DNA from: Amphritea pacifica
GTDB taxonomy: Bacteria > Pseudomonadota > Gammaproteobacteria > Pseudomonadales > Balneatricaceae
DNA: 64,000 bases
Direction: 5' to 3'
Assembly: GCF_016924145.1 (NCBI RefSeq)
Contig: NZ_JAFFZO010000020.1
Location: forward strand, 1-64,000
A program made the translations under genes and the position numbers. Positions 1 to 9,528 of the stretch are shown in pieces (the stretch's first letter is position 1; each line of letters starts with the position of its first letter). The notes under the pieces are model-generated. The model was not told where the DNA came from and made no database searches. It saw nothing but the letters and a program-made list of their open reading frames with translations.

Positions 1-51
1 CAGCTCAGCCTTTTCTTCTTCAGTAAGCACAATAGGGGTGGCAATTCGCAT
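1..51 (-). mobile_element. 5' end of an IS630-family transposase gene (partial, runs off the window)
   Basis: Only the first 17 codons are inside the window, read leftward from an ATG at 51. They begin MRIATPIVLTEEEKAEL, which resembles the usual opening of IS630-family transposases (MRIA-P-I-LT-EE). The element's left terminal repeat should lie between 52 and about 110, but with one end visible I cannot define it. The identification rests on a short N-terminus from memory of the family, so another small helix-turn-helix protein is possible. Confidence 0.5.
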
Positions 52-110
52 GCGATAAGTCCGATTCTCTCAGGGTATTTGAGCTGAGGATACATTAAGA
101 ATCATCAAGA

Positions 111-686
111 GTGAAACACTACACTAGTATCAACAGCGATGGTGCACACCGACAGCTGGCCAGTTCGGGTTATCAACTGCCGTTGTGCTGGCTGATGCTG
201 TTTCATGAGAGCGATCTGCAGCTACAGAAAGTGTATAGCCATGAAGGCGAGCAAACCTGTGAATACACCACACTGATCTGTACTAAAGCAGATGCGCTGC
301 AACGCTATCAGCATGCTGCTGTGCGATTTAAAGGCTTGCTGAGAAACCGCTGCGACAGCTATTTTGACTACTGGCAGCAGTATCTGGAATATAACGCCGA
401 GGAGTATCTGCACCTTGATGCAACCGCGTTGTGGATGACCGGTGATGAGCAGGCCTATATTGATAACCTTCGTCTCAGTCTCAGTGGTATCAGTTGGGTG
501 GGGGCAGACAATTGTCGCTGGCAGCGAAGCCGGTTAGAGTCGCTGCCATTTCTGGGGCGGAAGTTTGACCCGCTTGAGGGGGCACTGAAACATGAAGGGG
601 TACGTCATCTGCTGATTCAGAGCGGGGTGCTGGATGCCGACGGTGGTATCTTTATCGATAAATCGGTGCTGCAGGGCATAATCTGA
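111..686 (+). CDS. Hypothetical protein, 191 aa
   Basis: I do not recognise this soluble protein. It starts with GTG at 111 behind a weak AAGAG ribosome site. It has no signal peptide and no membrane segment, and is rich in aromatic residues and leucine. A mid-section (about residues 60-110) has closely spaced Tyr/Trp/Asp residues. The C-terminus has a short segment ending DGGIFIDKSVL. It lies between an insertion-sequence end and an MFS transporter in the same direction. Codon use is like the neighbouring core genes, so I take it as a real gene of unknown function. Confidence 0.55.
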   Translation: MKHYTSINSDGAHRQLASSGYQLPLCWLMLFHESDLQLQKVYSHEGEQTCEYTTLICTKADALQRYQHAAVRFKGLLRNRCDSYFDYWQQYLEYNAEEYLHLDATALWMTGDEQAYIDNLRLSLSGISWVGADNCRWQRSRLESLPFLGRKFDPLEGALKHEGVRHLLIQSGVLDADGGIFIDKSVLQGII

Positions 687-811
687 TCAAGCAGCGGCGT
701 CATAATGCCTGCTGAATGATAGCCCGGCGGGTTGAATTAAATCAGTATGATCACAAAGGGCTTACAAGGGGATGGTATGAAGCAGATCGAAACCGGACGA
801 ACGGACTCATT

Positions 812-1990
812 ATGAATATCACTGTTGTTTTACTCTCTCTCTGCCAGGCGTTACTGACGACCGGGAATGTGCTGCTTATCTCGGTTAATGCACTGATAGG
901 CCAGCAACTGGCGCCTTCACCGGAGCTGATTACCGTTCCGGTAGCGATGCAGTTTGTCGGTCTGATGTGTGCGACGATCCCAGCCTCGCTGGTGATGGCA
1001 CGGATAGGCAGAAAAAATGGCTTTTATCTGGGAAACAGCGTCGGTATCAGCGGTGCCCTGTGCTGCATCCTGGCCTTGCAACAGGGGGCTTTTTCGCTGT
1101 TCTGTTTCGGTACTTTTTTGCTGGGGATCGGTATAGGCTTTGGTACTCTGTATCGTTTCGCTGCGATTGAAGCCTGTCCTGATGCACAGAAAAGCCGGGC
1201 TATCTCACTGGTGATGGCGGGTGGGGTGTTGGCGGCCGTTCTGGGGCCCAATCTGGCGATCAGTAGCCGCAGCTGGGTGGATGACGGTGTTTTTACCGGC
1301 GCCTTTATCGGCCTGTTACTGCTCTATATTACCGCGTTGGTATTGCTCTCTTTTGTGCGTATGCCGGGGCAGGGAGAGGCACTACAGACGCAACAGAGTA
1401 GCCGGCCAGTGTTTGAAATTATGTTACAGCCGGTATTTATTGTCGCTGTGACGATCGGCATGGTGAGCTATGCGGTCATGAACCTGATTATGACGGTAAC
1501 GCCCGTAGCGATGGCGCGCTGTGGTTTTGATTTCAATACCTCGGCCTGGGTGATTGAGTGGCATGTGCTGGGGATGTTTCTACCCTCATTTATCACTCCC
1601 CGACTGATCGGTCGCCTGGGCTTGTTGCCGGTGATGTTGCTTGGTGTGGTGTTGATGTTACTCTGCATCGCGCTGAACCTGCACGGTGTCAGTCAGTGGC
1701 ATTTCTGGGCGGCCCTGGCGCTGTTGGGTGTTGGCTGGAATTTTATGTTTATCGGTGCGACTCAACTGGTGACCTCGGCCTATCTGCCAGCTGAAAAAGC
1801 AAAAAGTCAGGCGGCCAATGAATTTTTGGTTTTTGGCATGGTGACACTGTCAGCATTCAGTTCAGGCTGGCTTGAGTCGACCCTGGGGTGGCAGATGTTA
1901 AATACTCTGATGATTCCGGTGTTACTCTGGGTCATGCTGGTGGTGTTTGTCTATCGCAAGCCGGTTGGGCGACATCTGGCGACACTATAA
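812..1990 (+). CDS. Major facilitator superfamily transporter
   Basis: This is an inner-membrane secondary transporter of about 392 residues with roughly 12 hydrophobic segments. The chosen start, ATG at 812, places the first membrane helix (MNITVVLLSLCQALL) at the N-terminus, as is usual for the family. An upstream in-frame ATG at 716 would add 32 polar residues. The loop after helix 2 has the short motif ARIGRKNG, a degenerate form of the MFS loop 2-3 signature. The family moves small solutes by ion coupling; the substrate cannot be told from the sequence. It is a single gene. No plus-strand terminator is evident, and the hairpin downstream belongs to a minus-strand RNA. Confidence 0.85.
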   Translation: MNITVVLLSLCQALLTTGNVLLISVNALIGQQLAPSPELITVPVAMQFVGLMCATIPASLVMARIGRKNGFYLGNSVGISGALCCILALQQGAFSLFCFGTFLLGIGIGFGTLYRFAAIEACPDAQKSRAISLVMAGGVLAAVLGPNLAISSRSWVDDGVFTGAFIGLLLLYITALVLLSFVRMPGQGEALQTQQSSRPVFEIMLQPVFIVAVTIGMVSYAVMNLIMTVTPVAMARCGFDFNTSAWVIEWHVLGMFLPSFITPRLIGRLGLLPVMLLGVVLMLLCIALNLHGVSQWHFWAALALLGVGWNFMFIGATQLVTSAYLPAEKAKSQAANEFLVFGMVTLSAFSSGWLESTLGWQMLNTLMIPVLLWVMLVVFVYRKPVGRHLATL

Positions 1991-2030
1991 AACCGGCCGG
2001 GCCTCGCTGGTTAAAGCTGGTACAGTAAAC

Positions 2031-2063
2031 AAAAAAAGGGCCACAGACGCTCGCCTGTGGCCC
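2031..2063 (-). terminator. Intrinsic terminator of the minus-strand RNA
   Basis: A perfect 9-bp GC-rich stem, GGGCCACAG/CTGTGGCCC (2063-2055 with 2046-2038), has an 8-nt loop. On the minus strand it is followed by seven T (2037-2031). The T-run lies only on the side that terminates minus-strand transcription, so it is not the MFS gene's terminator. Confidence 0.75.
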
Positions 2064-2238
2064 AACATATGTTGATGAATACATGTTGATGAGTTTACTT
2101 TACGTTACTGGGGAATCCCCGCTATTGAAACGGTCTTCTTTTCAATAAGTTTATAACAACAACTCTCCCTGACTTGCCAGCACAGGCTAACGGACTAACC
2201 TGCTGCCTTACTTTCCAAAGGGTGCTTCAGTAGCAGGG
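2031..2238 (-). ncRNA. Candidate small RNA, about 208 nt
   Basis: On the minus strand a sigma70-like promoter (TTGACG at 2273-2268, 17-bp spacer, AATACT at 2250-2245) precedes a stretch with no convincing ORF. The stretch ends in a near-ideal intrinsic terminator. Internal structure is visible: CCCTG near the 5' end can pair with CAGGG near 2168. A stem TATTGAAA/TTTCAATA and a GGGGATTCCCC hairpin follow. It does not match my memory of 6S, tmRNA, RNase P or 4.5S RNA. It has three GGA motifs (TTGGAA, GGGAG, GGGGAT), too few to call it an RsmY/Z type. Family unknown; existence inferred from promoter plus terminator. Confidence 0.5.
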
Positions 2239-2244
2239 AGTTTC

Positions 2245-2273
2245 AGTATTGGTCTGGATTCTGAATCCGTCAA
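2245..2273 (-). promoter_or_regulatory. Sigma70-type promoter for the candidate small RNA
   Basis: Read on the minus strand, TTGACG (2273-2268) and AATACT (2250-2245) are separated by 17 bp. The -35 hexamer has five of six consensus bases and the -10 has four of six. The expected start is near 2238. No annotated gene in the window needs this promoter, which supports a separate RNA transcript. Confidence 0.45.
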
Positions 2274-2371
2274 GAAAATTTCTGCATATTCGAGCAGATC
2301 GGTTTGTGGGGCTTGTGTCCGCCAGCAAAGTGTAGTGCAATGCACCCCATAACGGATGTTGGATAAAGTCG

Positions 2372-2635
2372 ATGAAAAGTTACCTCTTTACAACTGATAC
2401 GGATCGCGGCGGCGTGATGCTGTGTGAAATTGATGACTTTGATACGGCGGTTGAATATCTTTGTAACCGCTTTGACGGAGTTGTCAAAATCGAGTCCTCC
2501 GAACAGGTATGGCAGCTACCAGAAGCAGATAAACCGGCCTCTGACGCTAGCGAAACGGAATCCCGGTCAGATCTGTCTGCAGTCGGTACAGCCTCCCAGG
2601 CTGTCGTCAGTGAGTCCGCTGATCTGTTTGGTTGA
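2372..2635 (+). CDS. Small hypothetical protein, 87 aa
   Basis: A short acidic protein of unknown function. The first 50 residues look folded (MKSYLFTTDTDRGGVM, then an acidic helix-like stretch and CNRFDGVVKIE). The remaining 35 are rich in Ser, Ala, Asp and Glu and probably disordered. ATG at 2372 follows a weak GGATAAAG site. It stands 82 bp before recC in the same direction and may share transcription with it, but nothing links it to RecBCD function. Confidence 0.5.
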   Translation: MKSYLFTTDTDRGGVMLCEIDDFDTAVEYLCNRFDGVVKIESSEQVWQLPEADKPASDASETESRSDLSAVGTASQAVVSESADLFG

Positions 2636-2717
2636 GCGTTACCGCCGCTTCATCCTCATCCCCGCATGAGGTATTCTTATAGTCCGTAAAATCAATGGAT
2701 TACACAGGGCGGGCTGA

Positions 2718-5700
2718 ATGTTTCAGATCTACCATTCCAATAAGCTTGATCTGCAAAAGGATCTGTTGGTCCAGCTGATTAGCCGACACCCGCTACACGA
2801 TCCCTTTCAACCGGAAACGATTCTGGTACAAAGCCCGGGTATGGCGCAATGGCTCAAACTGGAGCTGGCTGAAACCCTGCAGATCGCCGCGAATGTCGAC
2901 TTTCCATTGCCTGCCAGTTTTCTCTGGAGCAGTTTTACGGCGGTGCTGGATAATGTTCCACCCCGTTCTGCGTTTAATAAAGAGGCGCTTACCTGGGGGC
3001 TGATGGAGCTGCTGCCCCAGCAGCTGAGTCTGCCGGAGTTTGCCCCCTTGCAGCGTTATCTGGATCAGGATGTGGGCCAGTATAAGCTGTATCAGCTTTG
3101 CGGCAAGATTGCGGATATTTTTGATCAGTATCTGGTATACCGGCCGGAGTGGATTGCCAGTTGGGAAGCGGGCGATGATCTGCCGGAAATCAGCCGGTCT
3201 CAACCCTGGCAACCGATCCTCTGGCGTACCCTGCAGCAACATATTCTCGGGCTTGGGTTATCTCACTGGCACCGTGGCAATATGTTCAACGGCTTTGTCG
3301 CAGCGCTGAACGCTGGCACGTTTGATCTCACTCAGTTGCCGGCCCGTTTGTTTGTCTTTGGTATCTCAGCACTGCCGCAAAATTTTGTCGAAGCGTTACA
3401 GGCACTGGGTCAGCGGATCGATGTGCACCTGATGGTGTGCAACCCCTGCCGATATTACTGGGGGGATATTGTCGATCCAAAATATCTTGCCCGGATCAAT
3501 CAGCGCTGGTTGGCCAAACCTGGTATGAGTGTTGAGAGTCTGACAGAGAATTACCACACTCATGGTAATCCGTTACTGGCATCGATGGGTAAGCTGGGGC
3601 GGGATTATCTGCATCAGATACAGGATCTGGGCGCTCCCGAGATCGAGCTGTTTGAAGACATTCACCGCTTATCCCTGCTGCAATCGGTGCAGCAGGATAT
3701 TCTGGAGCTGGACGACCCCTCATCTGCAGGAGTACTGGAAGCTGAGCAGAAAAGGCTGCTGCCGGGTGCCGACCGGTCGCTTCAGTTACACAGTACTCAC
3801 AGTCCGTTGCGGGAAGTTGAGGTGCTCTATGATCAGCTGTTGGCGATGCTGGATGAGCAAAGCGATCTGTCCCCCCGGGATATTATTATCATGATGCCTG
3901 ATGTGGCGGCCTATGCGCCCTATATTGAGGCGGTGTTTGGTAATGCCCCAACTGATCGTTATATCCCGTTCTCTATCTCAGACCGTACCCTGCAGCAGGA
4001 GAGTCCGTTGCTGCAGAGTTTTCTGCGTTTGCTGGGGCTGCCGGAAAGCCGGGTAACGGTGTCAGAGGTTCTGGAGATTCTGGAAGTCCCCGCCGTATTG
4101 CGGCAGTTCAGTCTGGACGGTGACCGTTTTGAACGTATCTGTCGCTGGATCGAAGCCTGTCAGATCCGCTGGGGGATCGATGCCCGGCAACGGGTTAATC
4201 AGGGGCTGCCTGAATTTGAACAGAACAGCTGGCGCTTTGGTCTGCGTCGCATGCTGGCGGGGTTCGCCATGGGCCAGAGTGATAGCCTGTGGCATGGTAT
4301 CGATCCCTATGCCGAAATTGAGGGGCTGGAGGCTGAGGATCTGGGGCAACTGGCGGAGTTTGTCGAACTGCTGGAAAGCTGTTGTGACCGGTTGCAGCAG
4401 GAAAAACCGGTGTCCGATTGGTTTGAGGTGATCAATGATATTCTGCTGCGGGCCTATCAGCCGGACGAGCAGGATGAGATTCTGCTCAGCCAGATCCGTC
4501 AGGTATTGGAGCAGTTACAGCAGCAACTCAGCGATAGTCATTATCAGCAGCCGCTCAGCTGGGCAATTATACGCGACTATCTGACCGTTGAACTGGGTAA
4601 TAGCCGCGCCGGTCAGCGCTTTATGGTTGGTGCTGTTAATTTCTGTACACTGATGCCGATGCGTTCAATTCCATTCCGGGTGGTCTGTTTACTGGGGATG
4701 AATGATGGCGTATATCCCCGCACCATCCCCCCGATGGGGTTCGACCTGATGGCGGAACACCCTCGCCGGGGCGACCGCTCCCGCAGGGATGACGACCGCT
4801 ATCTGTTTCTTGAAGCCCTGCTGTCAGCCCGGCAGACCCTCTATATCAGCTATGTCGGGCGCAGTGTGCAGGACAATAGCCCGAAAGTGCCCTCGGTGCT
4901 GGTGAGCGAACTGATCGAATACTGTCAGCAAAACTATCGCTTTGAGACCGGCGAGCTGAAACAGCAGTTGCTGACAGAGCATCCGTTGCAACCCTTTAGC
5001 CCACACTATTTTACTCCGCAATCGACACTGTTCAGTTATGCTGATGAGTGGTTGCCGCTGTTGCGCCGGCAGGGTAATACAGAACAGAGCTTCATCTCCC
5101 GGCCACTGGCTGCCGAACCACTGGAGGAACTCGAGCTCGCAGACCTGCTCGCATTCGCCCGCAATCCGGTCAGGCACTTCTTCCAGCGCCGGCTGAAAGT
5201 TTTTTTCAATAGCTCTTCGGTTGAGTTGCAGGATGAAGAGCCATTCCAGCTTGATGGTCTGACCCTCTATCAGTTGAAACAGCGCTTACTGGATGCCGCT
5301 ATCAATGAGCAGCAGAGTCAATATTTTGCCCGTATCACCGCGTCTGGTCTGTTGCCGGTGGGCATTGCAGCTGACTTGCAAACCCGAAAACTGCGCCAGG
5401 ATTGCCAGGAGATGGCGGATAAAATCCGGCCCCATATCGATCAGCCCGGGCGGGTTGAGTGTCAGTTGGATATCACCGGCGTAGCGCTGAATGGCTGGCT
5501 GACTGCGGTACACTCAGGCGGTCTGGTGCGTTACCGGGCCGCGAACGCCAAGGGTCGCGATATCGTTCAGTTATGGCTTGAGCATCTGGTGTTATCGGCC
5601 AGTGGCTATCCGCTGCAATCATACTTTTTCGGACTCAATGGTCGCCACTGGTTTGATCCTCTGGAACAGGGGCGCGCACTGGATTATCTGCAGGAATGGC

Positions 5701-5993
5701 TGAACGCCTATCGTCAGGGGCTTTGTGAACCTCTGCCTCTGCCTGCTGATACTTCCTGGATACTGGAGTCGAAGCGGCTGGAAAAAGATGAGGAGCGGGC
5801 CGTGATGGAGGCGCAGAAGTGTTTTAATATCGATCCTTATACACAGATGGGGGAATCCCGTGACCTCTATATTAACCGGGTCTATCCCGATTACAGCGCA
5901 CTGGGGCCCCGTTTTGTGGCGCTGGCAGAGTTACTCTACCGGCCGCTAGCACAGGCTTTACAGCAGGGTGATGGAGAGGCCGATGATGAGTAA
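2718..5993 (+). CDS. recC: Exodeoxyribonuclease V gamma subunit RecC
   Basis: RecC is the non-catalytic scaffold of RecBCD, which loads on double-strand ends, unwinds and degrades DNA, and reads Chi to start recombination. At 1091 aa it is close to the usual length (E. coli 1122). The N-terminus begins MFQIYHSNKLDLQKDLL and contains QSPGMAQWLKLELA, typical of RecC. A central helicase-like fold carries the segment LLGMNDGVYPR, which matches the family. It overlaps recB by a few bases, so the recC-recB-recD order forms one translationally coupled operon. This order differs from E. coli, where ptrA lies between recC and recB. Confidence 0.95.
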   Translation: MFQIYHSNKLDLQKDLLVQLISRHPLHDPFQPETILVQSPGMAQWLKLELAETLQIAANVDFPLPASFLWSSFTAVLDNVPPRSAFNKEALTWGLMELLPQQLSLPEFAPLQRYLDQDVGQYKLYQLCGKIADIFDQYLVYRPEWIASWEAGDDLPEISRSQPWQPILWRTLQQHILGLGLSHWHRGNMFNGFVAALNAGTFDLTQLPARLFVFGISALPQNFVEALQALGQRIDVHLMVCNPCRYYWGDIVDPKYLARINQRWLAKPGMSVESLTENYHTHGNPLLASMGKLGRDYLHQIQDLGAPEIELFEDIHRLSLLQSVQQDILELDDPSSAGVLEAEQKRLLPGADRSLQLHSTHSPLREVEVLYDQLLAMLDEQSDLSPRDIIIMMPDVAAYAPYIEAVFGNAPTDRYIPFSISDRTLQQESPLLQSFLRLLGLPESRVTVSEVLEILEVPAVLRQFSLDGDRFERICRWIEACQIRWGIDARQRVNQGLPEFEQNSWRFGLRRMLAGFAMGQSDSLWHGIDPYAEIEGLEAEDLGQLAEFVELLESCCDRLQQEKPVSDWFEVINDILLRAYQPDEQDEILLSQIRQVLEQLQQQLSDSHYQQPLSWAIIRDYLTVELGNSRAGQRFMVGAVNFCTLMPMRSIPFRVVCLLGMNDGVYPRTIPPMGFDLMAEHPRRGDRSRRDDDRYLFLEALLSARQTLYISYVGRSVQDNSPKVPSVLVSELIEYCQQNYRFETGELKQQLLTEHPLQPFSPHYFTPQSTLFSYADEWLPLLRRQGNTEQSFISRPLAAEPLEELELADLLAFARNPVRHFFQRRLKVFFNSSSVELQDEEPFQLDGLTLYQLKQRLLDAAINEQQSQYFARITASGLLPVGIAADLQTRKLRQDCQEMADKIRPHIDQPGRVECQLDITGVALNGWLTAVHSGGLVRYRAANAKGRDIVQLWLEHLVLSASGYPLQSYFFGLNGRHWFDPLEQGRALDYLQEWLNAYRQGLCEPLPLPADTSWILESKRLEKDEERAVMEAQKCFNIDPYTQMGESRDLYINRVYPDYSALGPRFVALAELLYRPLAQALQQGDGEADDE

Positions 5994-8900
5994 GGTGACG
6001 ATTCTTGATCCTATCCGCTTCCCGCTGTCGGGGCGGCGTCTGATTGAGGCCAGCGCGGGCACCGGTAAAACCTATACCATTACCGCGCTATATCTGCGCT
6101 TACTGCTGGGCAGTGATGAGGCGGAATCGGCACTGCGGGTTGATCAGATCCTGGTGGTCACCTTTACCGAGGCGGCGACAGAGGAGTTGCGGGACCGGAT
6201 TCGCAGCCGTATCCAGGAGGCTTATCTGGTGTTCCGCGGCGCAGCAACCCACGATCCTTTTTTACAGCAGCTGGCGGAGCAACAGAGTGATCTGCAGCGT
6301 TCCGCCCGGTTGCTTGAGTATGCCAGCCGGCAGATGGATGAAGCGGCTATCTTTACCATCCATGGTTTTTGTCAGCGGATGCTGCGTCAGCATGCTTTCG
6401 AGAGTGGCAGTCTGTTTGAAACTGAACTGATCACCGACACCGGGCCACTGTTGCGCCAGGCACTGCTGGATTGTTGGCGCGAACTGATCTACCCCGCTGA
6501 TAATGAACTGAGTGAAGCGATTCAGCAGCTCTGGCCAGGGCCGGATAAACTGCAGGGCGAGCTACGGCCGCTGTTGGGACGGCCGGAACTGCAACTGATC
6601 CCCGTGCTTGATACCGCTAACCTGCAGCAGCAATGGCAGGAAAGTCAGCGCTGGCTGGCAGATTTTCGTCAGCAGTGGCTGGATCATCTGGAACGTTCTG
6701 AGGTTGATCTGGCGGATCTGATTCAGGCCTCCGGGGTCAATAAAAACAGCTATCGCAAGACTTCGGTACCCAACTGGCTTGAAGCGATCTATCGTTATGC
6801 CCGTGGCGAAAGTCGCAGTGTGCCGGAAACCGAGATCGGTAAGTTTTGTCAGTCGCTTCTGGCGGAGAAAACTCCCTCGGGGAAGACGGTCCCAGAGCAC
6901 CCGTTGTTTGATCTGTGTGACGCGTTTTTTGAACATCGGTTGCCGTTGCGAGAGCTGCTTCTGACCTTTATCCGGCAACAGATAGAGAGGCGTTTTCATA
7001 GGCTCAAGCAGGATTACCGGCTGCTCTCCTTTGATGATCTGCTGAGTCAGCTGGACGCCGCTTTACAGCAGGACCGTAGCGGTCTGTTGGCGGCCGCGAT
7101 CAGCAAACAGTTTCCGGTGGCGATGATCGATGAGTTTCAGGATACCGATCTGCTGCAGTACCGCATTTTCAGCACGCTCTATCCGCCGGGCCCGGACAAT
7201 GGTCTGTTTATGATTGGTGATCCTAAGCAGGCGATCTATGGTTTCCGGGGAGCTGATATTTTTACCTATATTAAAGCCCGCAGAGAAGTGGCAGATCACT
7301 ACACACTGGAGACCAACTGGCGTTCATCCAAAGCGATGATCACCTCGGTCAACCAGCTGTTCAGCCACTGTGATTCCCCCTTTATCTATAACGATGATAT
7401 TCCCTTTCTGCCGGTTAAAGAGGCGGGCAGGGCGGATAAAACCCCTTTCACTCTGCATGGCCGGCAACCGGCGGCGTTGCAGTTCTGGTATTCCGGCGAA
7501 GCCTTTGTTTCCAGACAGGACTATCTGCAACAGATGGCACAAGGCTGTGCCTGCGATGTTGATGACAAGTTGCGGGCCGCCGCAGAGGGGGCTGCACTGA
7601 TTGGAGATCAACCTCTGCAAGCCCGCGATATCGCTATTCTGGTGCGTAACCGGGGTGAGGCGGCGGCGGTCATGGAGGCACTTTCAGACCGGGGTATCCA
7701 CAGTGTCTATCTCAGTGGCCGGGACAGTGTATTCAGCAGCCGTGAAGCGTTTGATCTGCTACTGCTGTTACAGGCGGTGGCAGAACCACAGGATGAGAGT
7801 TGTTTACGCGCCGCGCTGGCGACCTCACTGCTCAACTATCCGGCCAGCTGGCTGGACCAGTTAAGTACCGATGAACAGCAGTGGGAGCAGTTGGTCGATG
7901 AGTTCAGCGACTACCGTGACAAGTGGTTGCAACTGGGTGTATTGCCGATGTTGCGGCGCCTGATGCGTCAGCGTCAGCTGGCTGAAACTCTGCAGCAGCA
8001 ACCTCAGGGAGAACGCCGCCTGACCGATCTTCTGCATCTGGGAGAGATCCTGCAGCGGGCGAGTATGGAGCAGGAAGGTATCGCGGCTTTGTTGCGCTGG
8101 TACAGTGATCAGTTGAGCAACCCCAACGGTGAAAGTGAGGAGCAGCGGCTGCGTCTGGAAAGTGATTCGGGGCTGGTGACAGTGATTACGGTGCACAAAA
8201 GTAAGGGGCTGGAATACCCGTTGGTCTATCTGCCATTTGCCTGCACCTTCAAGAAAGCCCGTGAGCCCCTGTTTCATGATCAGAATGATCGCCTCTGTTT
8301 CAATCTGCAGCCAAAAGATCCGGATAGTCTGGCGCTGGCGGATAAGGAGAGGCTGGCTGAAGATCTGCGGTTACTCTATGTTGCCCTGACCCGTTCGGTG
8401 TATGGCTGCTATATCGGACTGGCCAGTATTGCTGACGGACAGTCCCGCAAAAGTGGTTTGCACCGCACGGCGCTGGGGTATCTGTTACTCAGGGGAGCGG
8501 ATAACGATAATGATCTGCAGGAACGGTTGCAGCAGCTCTGTAAAGATAAGCAGATCAGTGTTGCTACGCCCCCGGATGGCGAGCAGCAGCGGGGACTGTT
8601 CGATCTGCCCGAGGCGCCTGTACCTCACTGCGAGGCGCGCCGTTTTTCACGTCGTCTCAAACGGGACTGGCGGATCTCCAGTTACTCCGCGCTGGTAAGT
8701 CATCATAGCAGTGCACCACCACTGCCCGGACTGGATCTGGAGGTGATCGACGAGAAAAATGTTCCCGAATCTGAGCCGGTTGAAGCGGTTGATGATATTT
8801 TCAGTTTTCCCAAAGGCGCACAGGCGGGAACCTTCCTGCATGAACTGTTTGAAGCGATCGATTTTACCGACCACCGCAACGGTTTAGAGGCACTGCTGGA

Positions 8901-9528
8901 ACAGAAGTGTCAGATAGCCGGGTATGAGCAGCGCTGGATACCGGTGTTACAGCAGTTGCTGGATGATGTGCTCCACACACCACTGGCAGATAGTGACCTG
9001 AATAGTGATCAGCCTGCGCCCCGGCTGGCCGATATTGGCAACCGCCAGCGGCTGGTGGAGATGGAGTTTATGCTGCCCAGTAAAAGGCTGGATGCGGCGC
9101 GGCTGAATCAGATTATTAGGGAGTATGATCCACTGTCCCGCCAGGCGGGAGCGTTGGCGTTTGAAACCCTTCTGGGGATGTTGAAAGGCTTTATCGACCT
9201 GGTCTTTGAATATCAGGGGCGCTATTACATTCTTGATTATAAATCCAACCATCTGGGTAACCGGCCAGAACTATACAGCGGTCCGGCATTGGACAGCGCG
9301 ATGATCGATCACCGTTACGATCTGCAATACCAGTTGTACACGCTGGCACTGCACCGCCTGCTGCAAAGCCGCAAACCCGACTACCGTTACGAGCAGCATT
9401 TTGGCGGGGTGTTTTACCTGTTTTTGCGGGGTATGCGGGCGGGAACTCCCGACAGTGGCGTATTTCATTGTCGTCCAGCGGTTGAGCTGGTGGAACAGCT
9501 GGACCGGTTGTTCAGGGAGGGGCTGTGA
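5983..9528 (+). CDS. recB: Exodeoxyribonuclease V beta subunit RecB
   Basis: RecB is the 3'-5' SF1A helicase and the nuclease of RecBCD. Walker A is ASAGTGKT near residue 27. Motif II is DEFQDTD, about one third of the way in. Helicase motif VI (LLYVALTRSVYG) lies near residue 800. The C-terminal nuclease domain shows GFIDLVFEYQGRYYILDYKSN-type residues near 1070, including the catalytic Asp and Lys. Start is one of two adjacent ATGs (5983/5986) behind GGAGAGG, overlapping the recC end. Length about 1181 aa is normal. All key motifs are present, so it should be active. Confidence 0.96.
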   Translation: MMSKVTILDPIRFPLSGRRLIEASAGTGKTYTITALYLRLLLGSDEAESALRVDQILVVTFTEAATEELRDRIRSRIQEAYLVFRGAATHDPFLQQLAEQQSDLQRSARLLEYASRQMDEAAIFTIHGFCQRMLRQHAFESGSLFETELITDTGPLLRQALLDCWRELIYPADNELSEAIQQLWPGPDKLQGELRPLLGRPELQLIPVLDTANLQQQWQESQRWLADFRQQWLDHLERSEVDLADLIQASGVNKNSYRKTSVPNWLEAIYRYARGESRSVPETEIGKFCQSLLAEKTPSGKTVPEHPLFDLCDAFFEHRLPLRELLLTFIRQQIERRFHRLKQDYRLLSFDDLLSQLDAALQQDRSGLLAAAISKQFPVAMIDEFQDTDLLQYRIFSTLYPPGPDNGLFMIGDPKQAIYGFRGADIFTYIKARREVADHYTLETNWRSSKAMITSVNQLFSHCDSPFIYNDDIPFLPVKEAGRADKTPFTLHGRQPAALQFWYSGEAFVSRQDYLQQMAQGCACDVDDKLRAAAEGAALIGDQPLQARDIAILVRNRGEAAAVMEALSDRGIHSVYLSGRDSVFSSREAFDLLLLLQAVAEPQDESCLRAALATSLLNYPASWLDQLSTDEQQWEQLVDEFSDYRDKWLQLGVLPMLRRLMRQRQLAETLQQQPQGERRLTDLLHLGEILQRASMEQEGIAALLRWYSDQLSNPNGESEEQRLRLESDSGLVTVITVHKSKGLEYPLVYLPFACTFKKAREPLFHDQNDRLCFNLQPKDPDSLALADKERLAEDLRLLYVALTRSVYGCYIGLASIADGQSRKSGLHRTALGYLLLRGADNDNDLQERLQQLCKDKQISVATPPDGEQQRGLFDLPEAPVPHCEARRFSRRLKRDWRISSYSALVSHHSSAPPLPGLDLEVIDEKNVPESEPVEAVDDIFSFPKGAQAGTFLHELFEAIDFTDHRNGLEALLEQKCQIAGYEQRWIPVLQQLLDDVLHTPLADSDLNSDQPAPRLADIGNRQRLVEMEFMLPSKRLDAARLNQIIREYDPLSRQAGALAFETLLGMLKGFIDLVFEYQGRYYILDYKSNHLGNRPELYSGPALDSAMIDHRYDLQYQLYTLALHRLLQSRKPDYRYEQHFGGVFYLFLRGMRAGTPDSGVFHCRPAVELVEQLDRLFREGL

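Noticed and set aside
2031-2238. 6S RNA, tmRNA or RsmZ-like identity for the minus-strand RNA
   Set aside because: No 6S-type central bubble or tmRNA ends recognised, and only three GGA motifs; left as unknown.
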